Below, in pieces: positions 49,675 through 58,015 of a DNA stretch of 64,000 nt. The translations under genes were made by a program, and so were the position numbers. Numbering within the stretch: the stretch's first letter is position 1; every line of letters begins with the position of its first letter. The notes beneath the pieces are model-generated. The model had not been told where the DNA came from. It made no database searches and saw only the letters and a list, made by a program, of their open reading frames with translations. The DNA comes from Flexivirga meconopsidis (GTDB lineage Bacteria > Actinomycetota > Actinomycetes > Actinomycetales > Dermatophilaceae), in NCBI RefSeq assembly GCF_026162425.1, contig NZ_JAOBQJ010000004.1, positions 186,001-250,000 on the forward strand, read 5' to 3'.

Positions 49675-50363
49675 GACCGTGAGCACCTGCGGGTCAGGCG
49701 TCGAGGGTTTCGTTTCGGCAACGGCAAGCGGCGACACAACGATTCCTCACCGAGAGCCGTGTGGTCGCTCGGACGCTGGGCAACTGAACAACCGCCGATA
49801 ATCTACATTATGTCAAGTAATCACTGTCGGTGGCACCTGCGACCATGAATCGGCGAGTTTGCTCGTGACCGTCCCCTACTCTCCGGCTCCGAACGCCGAC
49901 GGTGACCTCGAGCGCTATTGCAGTGCGGGCTCAGACGGAGGAAGCGAACGATGGCCGGGCGTTTCACTGATTCAACGTCGCGGTTGCGAATTGGTTCGGA
50001 CAAGCGCAGGTTGCAACTCAAGTTCCTTGGCACCTCAACGAGGCTCTGGTGCGTCCTCACTCCGAGCGGCAGGCTGTACACACGCATTAGCCTGTTGAGT
50101 CACGCCGACTTCGTCGACTCGCAGCCAGCTGGAAGCTACAGCACTGCGTACCGGACGGCGTTGCGGCGCTGGATAACGCTTGTCGGAGGCAGGCGCGAAC
50201 TCAGGCGCTCAGCCGAGCCGGCTCGTCATTCGGCGGCTAACTGAAACCTGTTCCGCGGCTACCCGTAGGGTTTTCTCCGCTGTTCACCACAAGCCTCGCC
50301 CTCGTGCTGCACTCCCCCGAATACGGGGTCGCCATTCACATCCGATGCTGCTTGGGTGACGCC
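49675..50363. other. Gene-poor stretch, one doubtful small ORF
   Basis: About 690 bases without a convincing gene. The best candidate is ATG 49951 to 50244 (97 codons), preceded by GGAGG at 49937-49941; it encodes a basic protein with no recognised domain and irregular third-position composition. ATAAT/ATTAT (49797-49801 and 49806-49810) form a small inverted repeat in an AT-rich patch. No RNA gene or repeat was recognised. Confidence 0.5.
49951..50244 (+). CDS. Hypothetical small basic protein (doubtful)
   Basis: 97 aa. Highly basic (many Arg/Lys, RLRIGSDKRRLQLKFLG), with a central hydrophobic stretch LWCVLTPSGRLYTRISLLSH. No family recognised. A GGAGG precedes the ATG by about nine bases. 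Third-position composition is less GC-rich than the genome. It may be real or a chance open frame. Confidence 0.3.
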   Translation: MAGRFTDSTSRLRIGSDKRRLQLKFLGTSTRLWCVLTPSGRLYTRISLLSHADFVDSQPAGSYSTAYRTALRRWITLVGGRRELRRSAEPARHSAAN

Positions 50364-51203
50364 ATGGATCAGGACCGGCAACCAGAAAGCCCGCTGCTGG
50401 AGTTCGACGAGAACAGGGCGGCTTTTATCGAGCCGAGCGCGCTTCGATCCGCGACCGATGTGCCGCATGCCTGCGTCCTGTCCTGGTTCCATGATGCGAT
50501 CGGGCGTCTCATCACGCGGCTCGACGGGCATCAAGTCGTCGAGAACCGCTGGGAGGACGGCCCTCATCCGTTGTTCGAGGTCGACGTGGCCGGCCAGCGT
50601 CTCGGCATGGTGCCCATGCCGGTGTCCGGCACCGCAGCCGGTGCTCTGCTCGAGGAACTGATCGCATTCGGCTGTCGATCCTTCGTCGCATGCGGCGGCG
50701 CGGGCAGTCTGCGCCGGGACCTCACCGTCGGGCACCTCGTCCTGGTCACCTCGGCGTTGCGGGACGAGGGTTTGTCCCACCACTACCTGCCACCGGGTCG
50801 AGCCGTGGACGCGGATCCAGGTGCGGTGGCGTTGCTCCGGGGTGTCCTGGACGAGCATGGGGTCACGTATGTAGAGGGGCGCACCTGGACGACGGACGGT
50901 GTCTTCCGGGAGACTCCGGGCAAGATTGCCGCTCGTCGCGATGAAGGGTGCATGACGGTGGAGATGGAGGCGGCTTCCATCGCGGCTGTTGCTCAGTTCC
51001 GAGGTGTGCCATTGGCCCAATTGCTCTACGCGGGAGACGATCTCAGCGGCGAGACCTGGGATCACCGCAGTTGGAGGACGCGCCACGACGTGCGTGACAA
51101 CATGCTCGATCTCGCGATGGCGGCGGCTCTGCGCATCGACACCACCGCCAACGCGCCGAAGCGCCGGGTTCGTGTACGAGACCGCCGCGAAAGTCGCCGA
51201 TGA
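50364..51203 (+). CDS. Nucleoside phosphorylase family protein
   Basis: 279 aa from ATG 50364 (an upstream extension to 50304 is unsupported). The PNP/UDP superfamily is seen in LGMVPMPVSGTAAGALLEELIAFGCRSFVACGGAGSLRRDLTVGHLVLVTSALRDEGLSHHYLPPGR and the nucleoside-binding MTVEMEAASIAAVAQFRGVPLAQLLYAGDDLSG. It cleaves nucleosides with phosphate to free base and sugar-phosphate. The acidic N-terminus is longer than usual. Substrate specificity is not assignable. Confidence 0.85.
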   Translation: MDQDRQPESPLLEFDENRAAFIEPSALRSATDVPHACVLSWFHDAIGRLITRLDGHQVVENRWEDGPHPLFEVDVAGQRLGMVPMPVSGTAAGALLEELIAFGCRSFVACGGAGSLRRDLTVGHLVLVTSALRDEGLSHHYLPPGRAVDADPGAVALLRGVLDEHGVTYVEGRTWTTDGVFRETPGKIAARRDEGCMTVEMEAASIAAVAQFRGVPLAQLLYAGDDLSGETWDHRSWRTRHDVRDNMLDLAMAAALRIDTTANAPKRRVRVRDRRESRR

Positions 51204-51236
51204 CATCCAGCGCTTGGTGCGTGGCGGAGGACGTCG

Positions 51237-51641
51237 CTACTGAACGTTCCGCGCGGCATCGATCGCGTGGAAGATGCCGGCGATTGTCGACGCATAGAGC
51301 GCCAGGAGCATTGCCCCCAATGCCAAGGTCCTGAGGTCGTCGCTGCCCAGCGACGTGGAGAAACTAGCCATGAGGAGCAGCAACAACAGAACCCAGGAGA
51401 CCACCCAGAGCAACCAGTAGACCGCGGGCAGCTCCGGTGGGATCCGCAGCATGCGCGCGAACACCGTTGCCAGGACGCAATATCCGAGCCAGGCCGCGAA
51501 GGCCGTCGCGGCATACGCGAGGAAATCCTGCATTAGGTCCCGGCCCGTCGATCCAGCCTTCACGCACGCAACTGTCGTGATGATGACCACGAGCACAACA
51601 TCAGCGATCAACCCGCGGGCGAGGCGCAGCTTCAGCGACAT
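51237..51641 (-). CDS. Small membrane protein, unknown function
   Basis: 134 aa from ATG 51641 with GGGAGG upstream. Four hydrophobic segments (GLIADVVLVVIITTVACV, FLAYAATAFAAWLGYCVLATVF, AVYWLLWVVSWVLLLLLLMASF, LALGAMLLALYASTIAGIFHAI). No known domain was recognised. It starts 24 bp downstream of the stop of the disrupted nucleotidyltransferase gene and its longer open frame is an artefact of the fused reading. Confidence 0.6.
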   Translation of the reverse strand: MSLKLRLARGLIADVVLVVIITTVACVKAGSTGRDLMQDFLAYAATAFAAWLGYCVLATVFARMLRIPPELPAVYWLLWVVSWVLLLLLLMASFSTSLGSDDLRTLALGAMLLALYASTIAGIFHAIDAARNVQ

Positions 51642-51664
51642 CCGACTCACCTCCCGGCGTGAGG

Positions 51665-52355
51665 TCACAGCTGCTCGATCCAGGGGTGGCCGGGGACTAC
51701 CGCCGTCAGAGCGTCCCGCATCCAGCCGCGACGATCTTCGGTCAGGGTCGGCAGCGTGGCAGCGAAGTCCGGTTCGTCCTTCGGCCGACGCAGCCGGGCC
51801 TTGTAGACCAGCACGATCTCCGGCAGCAGGTATCTGATCCCGTCCTCGGCAACCCACGTCACCTCGTCTACCTCCGTGGTGTGGCCGGATAGATACTTGT
51901 TGGTCCACCTCCGTGGTGTGGCCGGATAGATACTTGTTGGTCCACAAGCCGTTCTCGTCCGGAGTGAGTGGAATATCAAGCACCCAAGGGGTTTTCGCGC
52001 TTTTCCGGAGCCACAGTTGACTTCGCGGTTCGTCGACGTCCGGCCAGCGCTCCCCCAGCGGATGCAGCACACCACCGACGTTGTTCCACACGTGCCAACG
52101 CCCCGCCATGAACTCGACGAACGCCGGCACGTCGCACGCCAGGATCGACATATCGGTGTCCTCGTGCTCCCGCTGGAAACCGGTGGCGGCTTCGATCGCC
52201 CATCCCCCGACGACCCACCACGGCCGAGTGAAGCCACGCACCTCGCCCGCGAGTTCGGCCGGCGACAGTGGCGCCCACTCCCCATAGAGCGCAAGGAACG
52301 CATCTTCGTCGGCCTGCTCATCGCGCGATCGCTCCAACGGAAGTCGAGTCGCCAC
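51665..52355 (-). pseudogene. Aminoglycoside nucleotidyltransferase-like gene, broken by 37-bp duplication
   Basis: From GTG 52355 the protein reads normally (WWVVGGWAIEAATGF, then HEDTDMSILACDVPAF, a nucleotidyltransferase pattern GGWAID/ D-x-D) until TNKYLSGHTTEVD, where an exact tandem duplication of 37 bases shifts the frame. The other frame then continues correctly: EVTWVAEDGIRYLLPEIVLVYKARLRRPKDEPDF to the stop at 51665. Removing one copy gives a 217-codon frame without interruption (691-37=654). The family resembles AadA/ANT(2'')-like or uncharacterised nucleotidyltransferases; substrate unknown. Confidence 0.85.
51871..51944. repeat. Perfect 37-bp tandem duplication
   Basis: The segment 51871-51907 (starting acctccgtggtgtggccgg) is repeated without any change at 51908-51944. 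The lack of divergence implies a recent event, or an assembly or sequencing artefact. It causes the frameshift in the nucleotidyltransferase-like gene and could revert by slippage or recombination. Confidence 0.95.
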
Positions 52356-52467
52356 ACGCCGCAGCTTTCCACATGGCGATTCGGCACGGCAGCGAAAATC
52401 GGATGCGGACCAGGCATGGTTTCGCTTTGCTCGGCAGAACAACGCCATCGAGAAGGAGGACGCCGCC

Positions 52468-53112
52468 ATGCGCAACTACCGCCTGCTGGATCTTGGTCTC
52501 GACACACCGAAACTGCAGCTGCGCAGCGCGACCGACAATCTGCTCGATGAACTCGCCGATGTGGTGCGCGCTGGCAAGACTCACGCGCGGCCCGCACCGT
52601 ATGACGATCCGATGTCCTTCTATGAAACCGATCCAGACGTCAGGGTCACCCGTTGGCTGCGGAACATCTGGCAGCGGCGTGCGCAGGTCGATGACGACTT
52701 CTGGCGCCTCTACTTCATCGTGGTGCTCGACGGTCAACCGGTCGGAGAGCAGACGCTCACTGCGTTGCACTTCAAGAGCATCGGCACCGTCACGACCTTC
52801 TCGTGGTTGTCGACCGACGTACGCGGGCAAGGCCTGGGTCGCGAGATGCGGGAGGCCATCCTCCATCTCGCCTTCGAGGGACTCGACGCGAGAGAGGCCG
52901 CCAGCGACGCGTTCCTGGACAACGACGCCTCCAACGCGGTGTCGCGCTCGCTCGGCTACGAGCCCAACGGCACCGACTGGGCGACCCGACAGGGTGAGCC
53001 GGCCCAACTGCAGCGCTGGAGGCTGACCCGCGAAGTCTGGCAGGGACGGCGTCGTGACGACATCAGCATCGTCGGGCTCGAGGCAGCCAAGTCACTCCTG
53101 CCGCTGAGCTGA
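52468..53112 (+). CDS. GNAT family acetyltransferase
   Basis: 214 aa from ATG 52468, with GGAGG about eight bases upstream. The acceptor and CoA sites: TVTTFSWLSTDVRGQGLGREMREAILHLAFEG (motif A) and DNDASNAVSRSLGYEPNGTDW (motif B). The N-terminal PYDDPMSFYETDPDVRVTRWLRNIWQRRAQVDDDFWRLYFIVVLDGQPVG is longer than in RimI-like enzymes and is typical of a group of actinobacterial GNATs of unknown substrate. The gene is divergent from the broken nucleotidyltransferase. Confidence 0.87.
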   Translation: MRNYRLLDLGLDTPKLQLRSATDNLLDELADVVRAGKTHARPAPYDDPMSFYETDPDVRVTRWLRNIWQRRAQVDDDFWRLYFIVVLDGQPVGEQTLTALHFKSIGTVTTFSWLSTDVRGQGLGREMREAILHLAFEGLDAREAASDAFLDNDASNAVSRSLGYEPNGTDWATRQGEPAQLQRWRLTREVWQGRRRDDISIVGLEAAKSLLPLS

Positions 53113-53217
53113 GATGGAGAGGTGAATCCCCCATCATGTCGCGCAGTGTTCGCGATGACCGGTGCTTGACTCGAACTCCGCCGTAAGCTGGAACTCAGAA
53201 GGGGCGGGTGATCTCAG

Positions 53218-53739
53218 TTGTGCGCGTATCGGGTTTCGAGCGTCTTCATCGGCGCATCGGCCGCGTTTGCGCTCGTCGGATGTGGCTTAGCTCAGCAGGG
53301 CACGCCGAGTGAATCCTCAATGCCCGCAGGGCAATCGCAGGGTATGACGGTCAGCTCGCCTGGAGATGTTGCGCCCGTCGATGATCCGCCGGCGCGTTAC
53401 GCTGAAGTGAAGGATCTTCCGGGCGTCGATGGCTTCTATGTCGAGGGCAACGAGATCGTGGTCCTGACGACCGTGAAGAGTTCCGAGCCCAAGATCCGGG
53501 CCCACGGGCTGCGGCCGAAACTGGTGAGGTACGGCATGACGGACCTTGGCGTGATACGCGATGACGTTTCAAAGCTGATGGCCAGGGATCGGTCGATCTT
53601 CACGGTGGGGATAGATCCGAAGCAGAGCGTCGTCCTGGTGACAGTACGAGATGCGCAGTTCTCGGACACGGTGCGCGACCTGCAGAAACGTCCCGGCGTG
53701 AAGGTGGAAGTGGCAGACGGCGCGCCCTCGCCGGCGTGA
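53218..53739 (+). CDS. Putative secreted lipoprotein, unknown function
   Basis: 173 aa from a TTG at 53218; no better start is present. The N-terminus VSSVFIGASAAFALVGCGLAQQ has a lipobox (LVGC), indicating a lipid-anchored protein. The rest (PARYAEVKDLPGVDGFYVEGNEIVVLTTVKSSEPKI and VLVTVRDAQFSDTVRDLQKRPGVKVEVADG) suggests a small alpha/beta fold with repeated val-rich strands. AAGGGG upstream is rather far from the TTG. Not assigned to a family. Confidence 0.6.
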   Translation: MCAYRVSSVFIGASAAFALVGCGLAQQGTPSESSMPAGQSQGMTVSSPGDVAPVDDPPARYAEVKDLPGVDGFYVEGNEIVVLTTVKSSEPKIRAHGLRPKLVRYGMTDLGVIRDDVSKLMARDRSIFTVGIDPKQSVVLVTVRDAQFSDTVRDLQKRPGVKVEVADGAPSPA

Positions 53740-53828
53740 TCCTTAGCGAACTGGATTGCCGAGCGACTCGGCGTAGTCGATCTCTCGCCAGGCCCTTCTC
53801 CGACCGCCGCCTGGACTCCGTCCGAAGG

Positions 53829-54368
53829 TCACGGGTCGTTGACCAGCAGGATTTGCCGCCGCTCGCGCTCGGTCAGATCCGAGATTTCAAGCACTTTCTG
53901 CAGTACCGCTGACTTGCGTGCGATGTAGGTGTCGATGTCCATGTCGGGATTCGCGGCGAGAGACAGCTTCACCGCCGCATACTCCTCCCGCAGGTCCGGC
54001 CGTGCGCGGAGCACCGCACGGACGGCGAGATGATTGCGCACGCTCAACGACCCTGTGCGACATACGTATACGTTGCGTCGCGGGTCGTCATCAGGCGAGT
54101 GGAAGGCCTCGCGTTCGCTGATGCCGAGATCACCTCGGTGGGCGTAACCAATCCCCTGCAGCGCATCGATTGCCGCGCTGAGGTGCGCACCGTCGACGAT
54201 GATGTCGATGTCCAGGATCGGCTTCGCGGCGAGGCCCGGCACCGAGGTCGAGCCGACGTGCTCGATGCGCACCGTGGGCACCCTGTCCAGCGTTTGCCGC
54301 AGGACCTGTGCGACGCGGGCAAACTCACCGGGCCAAGCTGGTGAATACGGGACAACGACGACGGCCAC
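53829..54368 (-). CDS. GrpB family protein (UPF0157)
   Basis: 179 aa from GTG 54368. It matches GrpB-like proteins: VVVPYSPAWPGEFARVAQVLRQTL, IEHVGSTSVPGLAAKPILDIDIIVDG and HSPDDDPRRNVYVCRTGSLSVRNHLAVRAVLRARPDLREEYAAVK. The fold is a nucleotidyltransferase; the biochemical role is uncertain. On the minus strand TAACAT (54375-54380) stands six bases upstream of the GTG, so the mRNA is probably leaderless. Confidence 0.9.
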   Translation of the reverse strand: MAVVVVPYSPAWPGEFARVAQVLRQTLDRVPTVRIEHVGSTSVPGLAAKPILDIDIIVDGAHLSAAIDALQGIGYAHRGDLGISEREAFHSPDDDPRRNVYVCRTGSLSVRNHLAVRAVLRARPDLREEYAAVKLSLAANPDMDIDTYIARKSAVLQKVLEISDLTERERRQILLVNDP

Positions 54369-54418
54369 TGGCCGATGTTACCCGCGCGGGATCGGCGACC
54401 TTGTGGGTCGGGCAACCG

Positions 54419-54424
54419 TAGATT
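54419..54424 (+). promoter_or_regulatory. Leaderless-type -10 box (TAGATT)
   Basis: TAGATT is followed by seven bases and GTG 54432. This picks GTG 54432 over the earlier start at 54375 for the GNAT gene, since the longer frame would begin inside the divergent GrpB promoter. Confidence 0.5.
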
Positions 54425-54431
54425 GCTCCGT

Positions 54432-54899
54432 GTGACTGAGGAACGTGTGATCGTCCGAAGAGCAAGCGCGCGCGATATCGATGCGTTGGTCAGATTGCGG
54501 TCGGAGATGTTCCAGGCGATGGGCGCGGACTCCAGCGGTGAGCATTGGAGGTCGAGGGCCAGAGCCTGGTTCGGCGACCGGGTCGGCAGCAACGACTACG
54601 GCATTTTCGTCGTCGATATCGGATCGGCGGTGGTTGCCTGCGCGGTGGCTGCGATCCGTGATGCGGCCCCTTCGCCAAGCGTCCCGGACGGCCGCGATGT
54701 GCTGATCAGCAATGTGTGCACGTTTCCGCAATATCGCGGGCAGGGCCACGGGCAGCGGGCCTTTCACGCCGCACTCGCGTGGGCGCGGACGACAGGTGTC
54801 GGCAGGGCCGAACTCATGGCCACGGAGGGTGGTCGAAGAATTTACGAGTCGGCCGGATTCACCCAGACTCACTTCCCAGCGATGCGGGCAGAACTCTGA
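54432..54899 (+). CDS. GNAT family acetyltransferase
   Basis: 155 aa from GTG 54432. The CoA site is LISNVCTFPQYRGQGHGQRAFHAALAWARTTG and the motif-B segment GRAELMATEGGRRIYESAGF. The start VTEERVIVRRASARDIDALVRLR is typical of RimI-type GNATs. The substrate is unknown. The stop is followed by the converging SRPBCC gene with a 3-bp gap. Confidence 0.88.
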   Translation: MTEERVIVRRASARDIDALVRLRSEMFQAMGADSSGEHWRSRARAWFGDRVGSNDYGIFVVDIGSAVVACAVAAIRDAAPSPSVPDGRDVLISNVCTFPQYRGQGHGQRAFHAALAWARTTGVGRAELMATEGGRRIYESAGFTQTHFPAMRAEL

Positions 54900-54902
54900 G
54901 GC

Positions 54903-55343
54903 CTAGTTGTCACCTTCGGCCAGAGCCGCGAGCCGGTCGATCGACGCCTGCAGCCTGTCCGGCGTCGTCCACTCGGCGCGGGCAATTCGCTTCTCGTCGG
55001 TCAGCCGGGTCCAGTCGTAGGTGTGTGTCACCGTGGTGCCCGACGCCGTCGGCTCCAGCTCCCACCGCCACAGATGCCCGGGCGGCTGCTGCCCGGGCTC
55101 GGCCGGGGTCCACGCGATGAGCCGCCCCTCGTCGAACTCCACCACGTGATTCTCCCGCACCTGCCCCTTGGTGGTCGTCATCTCGAAGACGTCCCCGACG
55201 GCCGAAACCCGTTGTCCGCTGGGCGCTTCGGCGAGGTTGTCGTTGCCGTCCCAGCGCGGCTGGAGTGCGGGGTCGGCGATGAACTCGAAGATGTCTGCAG
55301 GTGTCGCCCGGATCTCCCGGCGGGCAGTGACGACGTGGTCCAT
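54903..55343 (-). CDS. SRPBCC (START-like) family protein
   Basis: 146 aa from ATG 55343. HVVTARREIRATPADIFEFIADPALQPRWDGNDNLAEAPSG, then VGDVFEMTTTKGQVRENHVVEFDEGRLIAWTPAEPG and WRWELEPTASGTTVTHTYDW fit the polyketide-cyclase/dehydrase-like lipid-transport fold. A hydrophobic cavity binds an unknown ligand. The gene follows the phosphotransferase gene so closely that the stop of the latter (55348) is 4 bases from this start; both are likely cotranscribed. Confidence 0.87.
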   Translation of the reverse strand: MDHVVTARREIRATPADIFEFIADPALQPRWDGNDNLAEAPSGQRVSAVGDVFEMTTTKGQVRENHVVEFDEGRLIAWTPAEPGQQPPGHLWRWELEPTASGTTVTHTYDWTRLTDEKRIARAEWTTPDRLQASIDRLAALAEGDN

Positions 55344-55347
55344 GGTG

Positions 55348-56250
55348 TCATTCAAGCACCACGACCGAGCGAAGGTATGCGCTCAGTCGCTCCCCCAGCA
55401 CGTATGGCGTGAGCTCCGGGCGACCCAGCTCCCGCCAGGGCGTCGAGATCTCGCGCAACTCCTCGGATGCGGCCAGCACGTCACGCACGAGCCAATAGCG
55501 CCGCGCACCCGGCTCGGCGGCGAGGGCGCCGCCTGCTCGCTCGTACGCGTCGACAAACCGCAATCCCCACGCGGGCCCATGCAGCAGCGCGAGGTTGGTT
55601 GCGCAGTGCGCAACCTCGAGATCGGCCGGACCCCAGCATGCGGCGGCCCAGTCGACGACCCCGGTGAGACGCTGCGCATCGTCGAAGAGCACGTTCCCGG
55701 GCTGGAAGTCGCGATGCAGCATCCTCCCCTCGTATGACGGGGCCGGCGCACGGATGAGGTCGATCGCAGCCGACCACAACCGCGTCTCGGCACCCGTGGG
55801 TAGGACCGCGCTCTCCGGGGTGCTCAGCGTCTCGAAGAACGGCAGCGACTCCCCCGGATCCAGCCGGTGAATGTCCACGAGCTGTCGGGCGAGTTGCACG
55901 ACTCGTAGCTCGATCCCGTTGTCTTCCAGTCGTGTTCGCCCGGGCAGACAGGTCATCAGGAGCGCCGGCCGTCCGCTGCGCGCACCGGTGGCGTCAACCG
56001 CGACGAGCTCAGGGGCTGGTATGTCCGTCCCGCCGAGAAGGCGAAGCGTGTTGGCCTCGTCGCTCAGCAGTCGCTCGGCTCGAGGTCGGGACACCCGGTC
56101 GTCATACAACCGCAACACCAACGCGCGCGAACTTCCTTCGGCTGAAACAATATTCAGTTTCCGCACGGCAGTGCTGATGCCGCCGTGCAGCACCTCACTG
56201 TGCGCCACCCACTCGTCGGGACGCAGCTGCTCCAGGACCCAGGCGTCCAC
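55348..56250 (-). CDS. Phosphotransferase family protein (APH-like kinase)
   Basis: 300 aa from GTG 56250, chosen because it follows the GNAT stop (56255) by four bases; longer frames run into that gene. The kinase catalytic loop HRDFQPGNVLFD (His-Arg-Asp) and the metal site GVVDWAAACWG (Asp) are typical of the APH/choline-kinase family. The N-terminal lobe has RALVLRLYDDR with the ATP lysine position replaced by arginine, unusual. The substrate could be an aminoglycoside, a sugar alcohol or other small molecule; not known. Confidence 0.85.
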   Translation of the reverse strand: MDAWVLEQLRPDEWVAHSEVLHGGISTAVRKLNIVSAEGSSRALVLRLYDDRVSRPRAERLLSDEANTLRLLGGTDIPAPELVAVDATGARSGRPALLMTCLPGRTRLEDNGIELRVVQLARQLVDIHRLDPGESLPFFETLSTPESAVLPTGAETRLWSAAIDLIRAPAPSYEGRMLHRDFQPGNVLFDDAQRLTGVVDWAAACWGPADLEVAHCATNLALLHGPAWGLRFVDAYERAGGALAAEPGARRYWLVRDVLAASEELREISTPWRELGRPELTPYVLGERLSAYLRSVVVLE

Positions 56251-56254
56251 CGGA

Positions 56255-57133
56255 TCAGCTCGGACGACGGAAGTCCGGCACGTCCGGCTGCTGCACAAAT
56301 CCGGCCGAGACGTATGCCGCGACTCCGCCGGTGTTCTTGCTCGGCGTGCACACCAGCACGCTCGACGCACCCATCTCCTGCAGCGTGGCGGCGGCCGCCA
56401 GGACGATCGCCCGCCCGTGACCATGGCCCCGGTAGTCGCGGTGCGCGCCGAGTGGCTCGATCAGGCCCGGCCGGCCTTCGCCCGCCGACCAAACGGTGGT
56501 GGCGGCGACCGCGACGCCGCCCTCGTCATACCCGATGAGACATCGCGCATTGCGGTAGGGCGGTGCGGACGCCATCTGGTGCCATCGCTCGACGGTCAAC
56601 CCGGCGTTCGGGAACGACGCGCGGTGCACCTCGACCCGGGCCCGCACGAGATCCTCGGGCGCGTGCTCGGCGTCCAGCGTCCGCAGGTGCAGGCCGTGAT
56701 CCTCGACCGGCCCGGAAAGCTTTCGGCACAACGGAGTCCACGGTTCGTCGGCCTGCCAGCCACGCGCAGTGAGCAGCCCGCGCAATGCCGTCCCAAACCG
56801 TGCTTCGACCGCTCCCCCAGTCGCGGCGAGCACGCCGCTCGTCGGGTCCGACAGGTCCGCGACCAACTGCTCGGCGACATCCGGGTCGTCGTCCACGTCC
56901 AGGGCAAGGCCCATCCGGATGACGTCCTCGTCGTCCATACCGATTGCGACGAGATGCCCGGCTCGCCGCCACAGGCGCAGGCCGTCGAGGATCTGCGCCG
57001 TGCCGAGGCTGAGGTTCCAGCCGAGGTCCCCCGGGTGGATCTGCACCGGGTTGCCCTCGCGCTGCCACGAAGCCAGCGCGTCGACCGTCTCCTCCAGCGT
57101 GTCGACCGTCGCGGTCTCCAACGTGATCGCCAT
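56255..57133 (-). CDS. GNAT family acetyltransferase (tandem-domain)
   Basis: 292 aa. The C-terminal GNAT core is complete: GLIEPLGAHRDYRGHGHGRAIVLAAAATLQEMGASSVLVCTPSKNTGGVAAYVSAGFV. The N-terminal 130 residues (VQIHPGDLGWNLSLGTAQILDGLRLWRRAGHLVAIGMDDEDVIRMGLALD) form a second, degenerate GNAT-like domain, as in MshD-like and other tandem actinobacterial proteins. The substrate is unknown. It is the first gene of a three-gene minus-strand group with the phosphotransferase and SRPBCC genes. Confidence 0.87.
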   Translation of the reverse strand: MAITLETATVDTLEETVDALASWQREGNPVQIHPGDLGWNLSLGTAQILDGLRLWRRAGHLVAIGMDDEDVIRMGLALDVDDDPDVAEQLVADLSDPTSGVLAATGGAVEARFGTALRGLLTARGWQADEPWTPLCRKLSGPVEDHGLHLRTLDAEHAPEDLVRARVEVHRASFPNAGLTVERWHQMASAPPYRNARCLIGYDEGGVAVAATTVWSAGEGRPGLIEPLGAHRDYRGHGHGRAIVLAAAATLQEMGASSVLVCTPSKNTGGVAAYVSAGFVQQPDVPDFRRPS

Positions 57134-57207
57134 GCGCCCGATTCAACTCGCGCCGCGAATCCGGCGCACCCGAATATTCGTCGACCGCCAGACGAATGCG
57201 ATGACCA

Positions 57208-57213
57208 TATAGT
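57208..57213 (+). promoter_or_regulatory. Candidate -10 element before a proline-rich small ORF
   Basis: TATAGT, in an AT patch CCATATAGTGAG, about 65 bases upstream of the small ORF. No good -35 at 16-18 bases; it may act alone or not at all. Confidence 0.35.
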
Positions 57214-57278
57214 GAGACGGGCCGCATTCATGCGCCGCTCCCCTTCACGTCCGGGGCCGGACGTCGCACGGTGAAGAG

Positions 57279-57416
57279 ATGACCACTCTCCCGACCCCCG
57301 ATCCCCCGCCGGCGCCCCCGACCCCGCAGGAGCCGCAACCGCCGGACCCGCCACAGCCTCCGCTTGAGCCCGGGCCGTTCCCGACGCCGCCGGAGCCCGA
57401 GCCGCTGCCGACGTAA
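57279..57416 (+). CDS. Proline-rich 45-residue ORF
   Basis: From ATG 57279 to TAA 57416; 45 aa beginning MTTLPTPDPPPAPPTPQEPQ, ending PEPLPT. Nearly half the residues are proline, with regular Glu. GAAGAG lies immediately before the ATG, too near to be a good ribosome site. GC-rich DNA easily yields such open frames, so reality is uncertain; small proline-rich proteins of this kind are however seen annotated in Actinobacteria. Confidence 0.35.
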   Translation: MTTLPTPDPPPAPPTPQEPQPPDPPQPPLEPGPFPTPPEPEPLPT

Positions 57417-57477
57417 CCGGCAGTGACACCACCGAGCGGGCCGGGCACGGCCCACGCCCACGCCATAGGGTCACGCC

Positions 57478-58008
57478 ATGGACCTGTTGATGCCGGTGCT
57501 GCGCCGGCGGTGGAGCCCGCGCGAGTTCGACCCGGACCGTGTCCTGTCGACCGACGAGACCGATGCGCTGCTGGAAGCCGCGCGCTGGGCGCCGTCGGCG
57601 GGCAACTCCCAGCCCTGGGCGTTCCACCCGATGCTGCGCACCTCCGCGCGATGGGAGGCGGTTATCCCACACCTGGCCGGAAGCTGCCTCCCCTGGGCCA
57701 CCCAGGCCAGCCTTCTCGTGGTCAATCTCTGCCAGGTGTATGTCGAGGGAACCGACTGGCAATACAGCGAGTTCGCGTCATACGACCTCGGTCAGGCGGT
57801 CGCGCACATGACGATCCAGGCGCATTCGATGGGCCTGGCCGGTCGGCAGTTCCGGGCCTTCGACAAGGACGCGTTGACCGCGGAGCTCGACGTGCCGACG
57901 CACTGGGAGATCCTCACGATGACGGCTTTCGGGGCGGCAGCTCCGGACGCGGTGCGCGACGCCGCAGCCGCGAGTCGCGCCGACTCGGTCAGCTGGCCCA
58001 GGCCCTGA
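57478..58008 (+). CDS. Nitroreductase family protein
   Basis: 176 aa from ATG 57478 with TAGGGT (57466-57471) six bases upstream (leaderless). FMN nitroreductase fold: MPVLRRRWSPREFDPD (phosphate-binding arginines), LLEAARWAPSAGNSQPWAF and DLGQAVAHMTIQAHSMGLAGRQFRAFD. It would reduce nitro or quinone compounds with NAD(P)H. Specific substrate unknown. It is followed 7 bp later by the converging HNH gene end. Confidence 0.92.
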   Translation: MDLLMPVLRRRWSPREFDPDRVLSTDETDALLEAARWAPSAGNSQPWAFHPMLRTSARWEAVIPHLAGSCLPWATQASLLVVNLCQVYVEGTDWQYSEFASYDLGQAVAHMTIQAHSMGLAGRQFRAFDKDALTAELDVPTHWEILTMTAFGAAAPDAVRDAAAASRADSVSWPRP

Positions 58009-58015
58009 AACGCGG

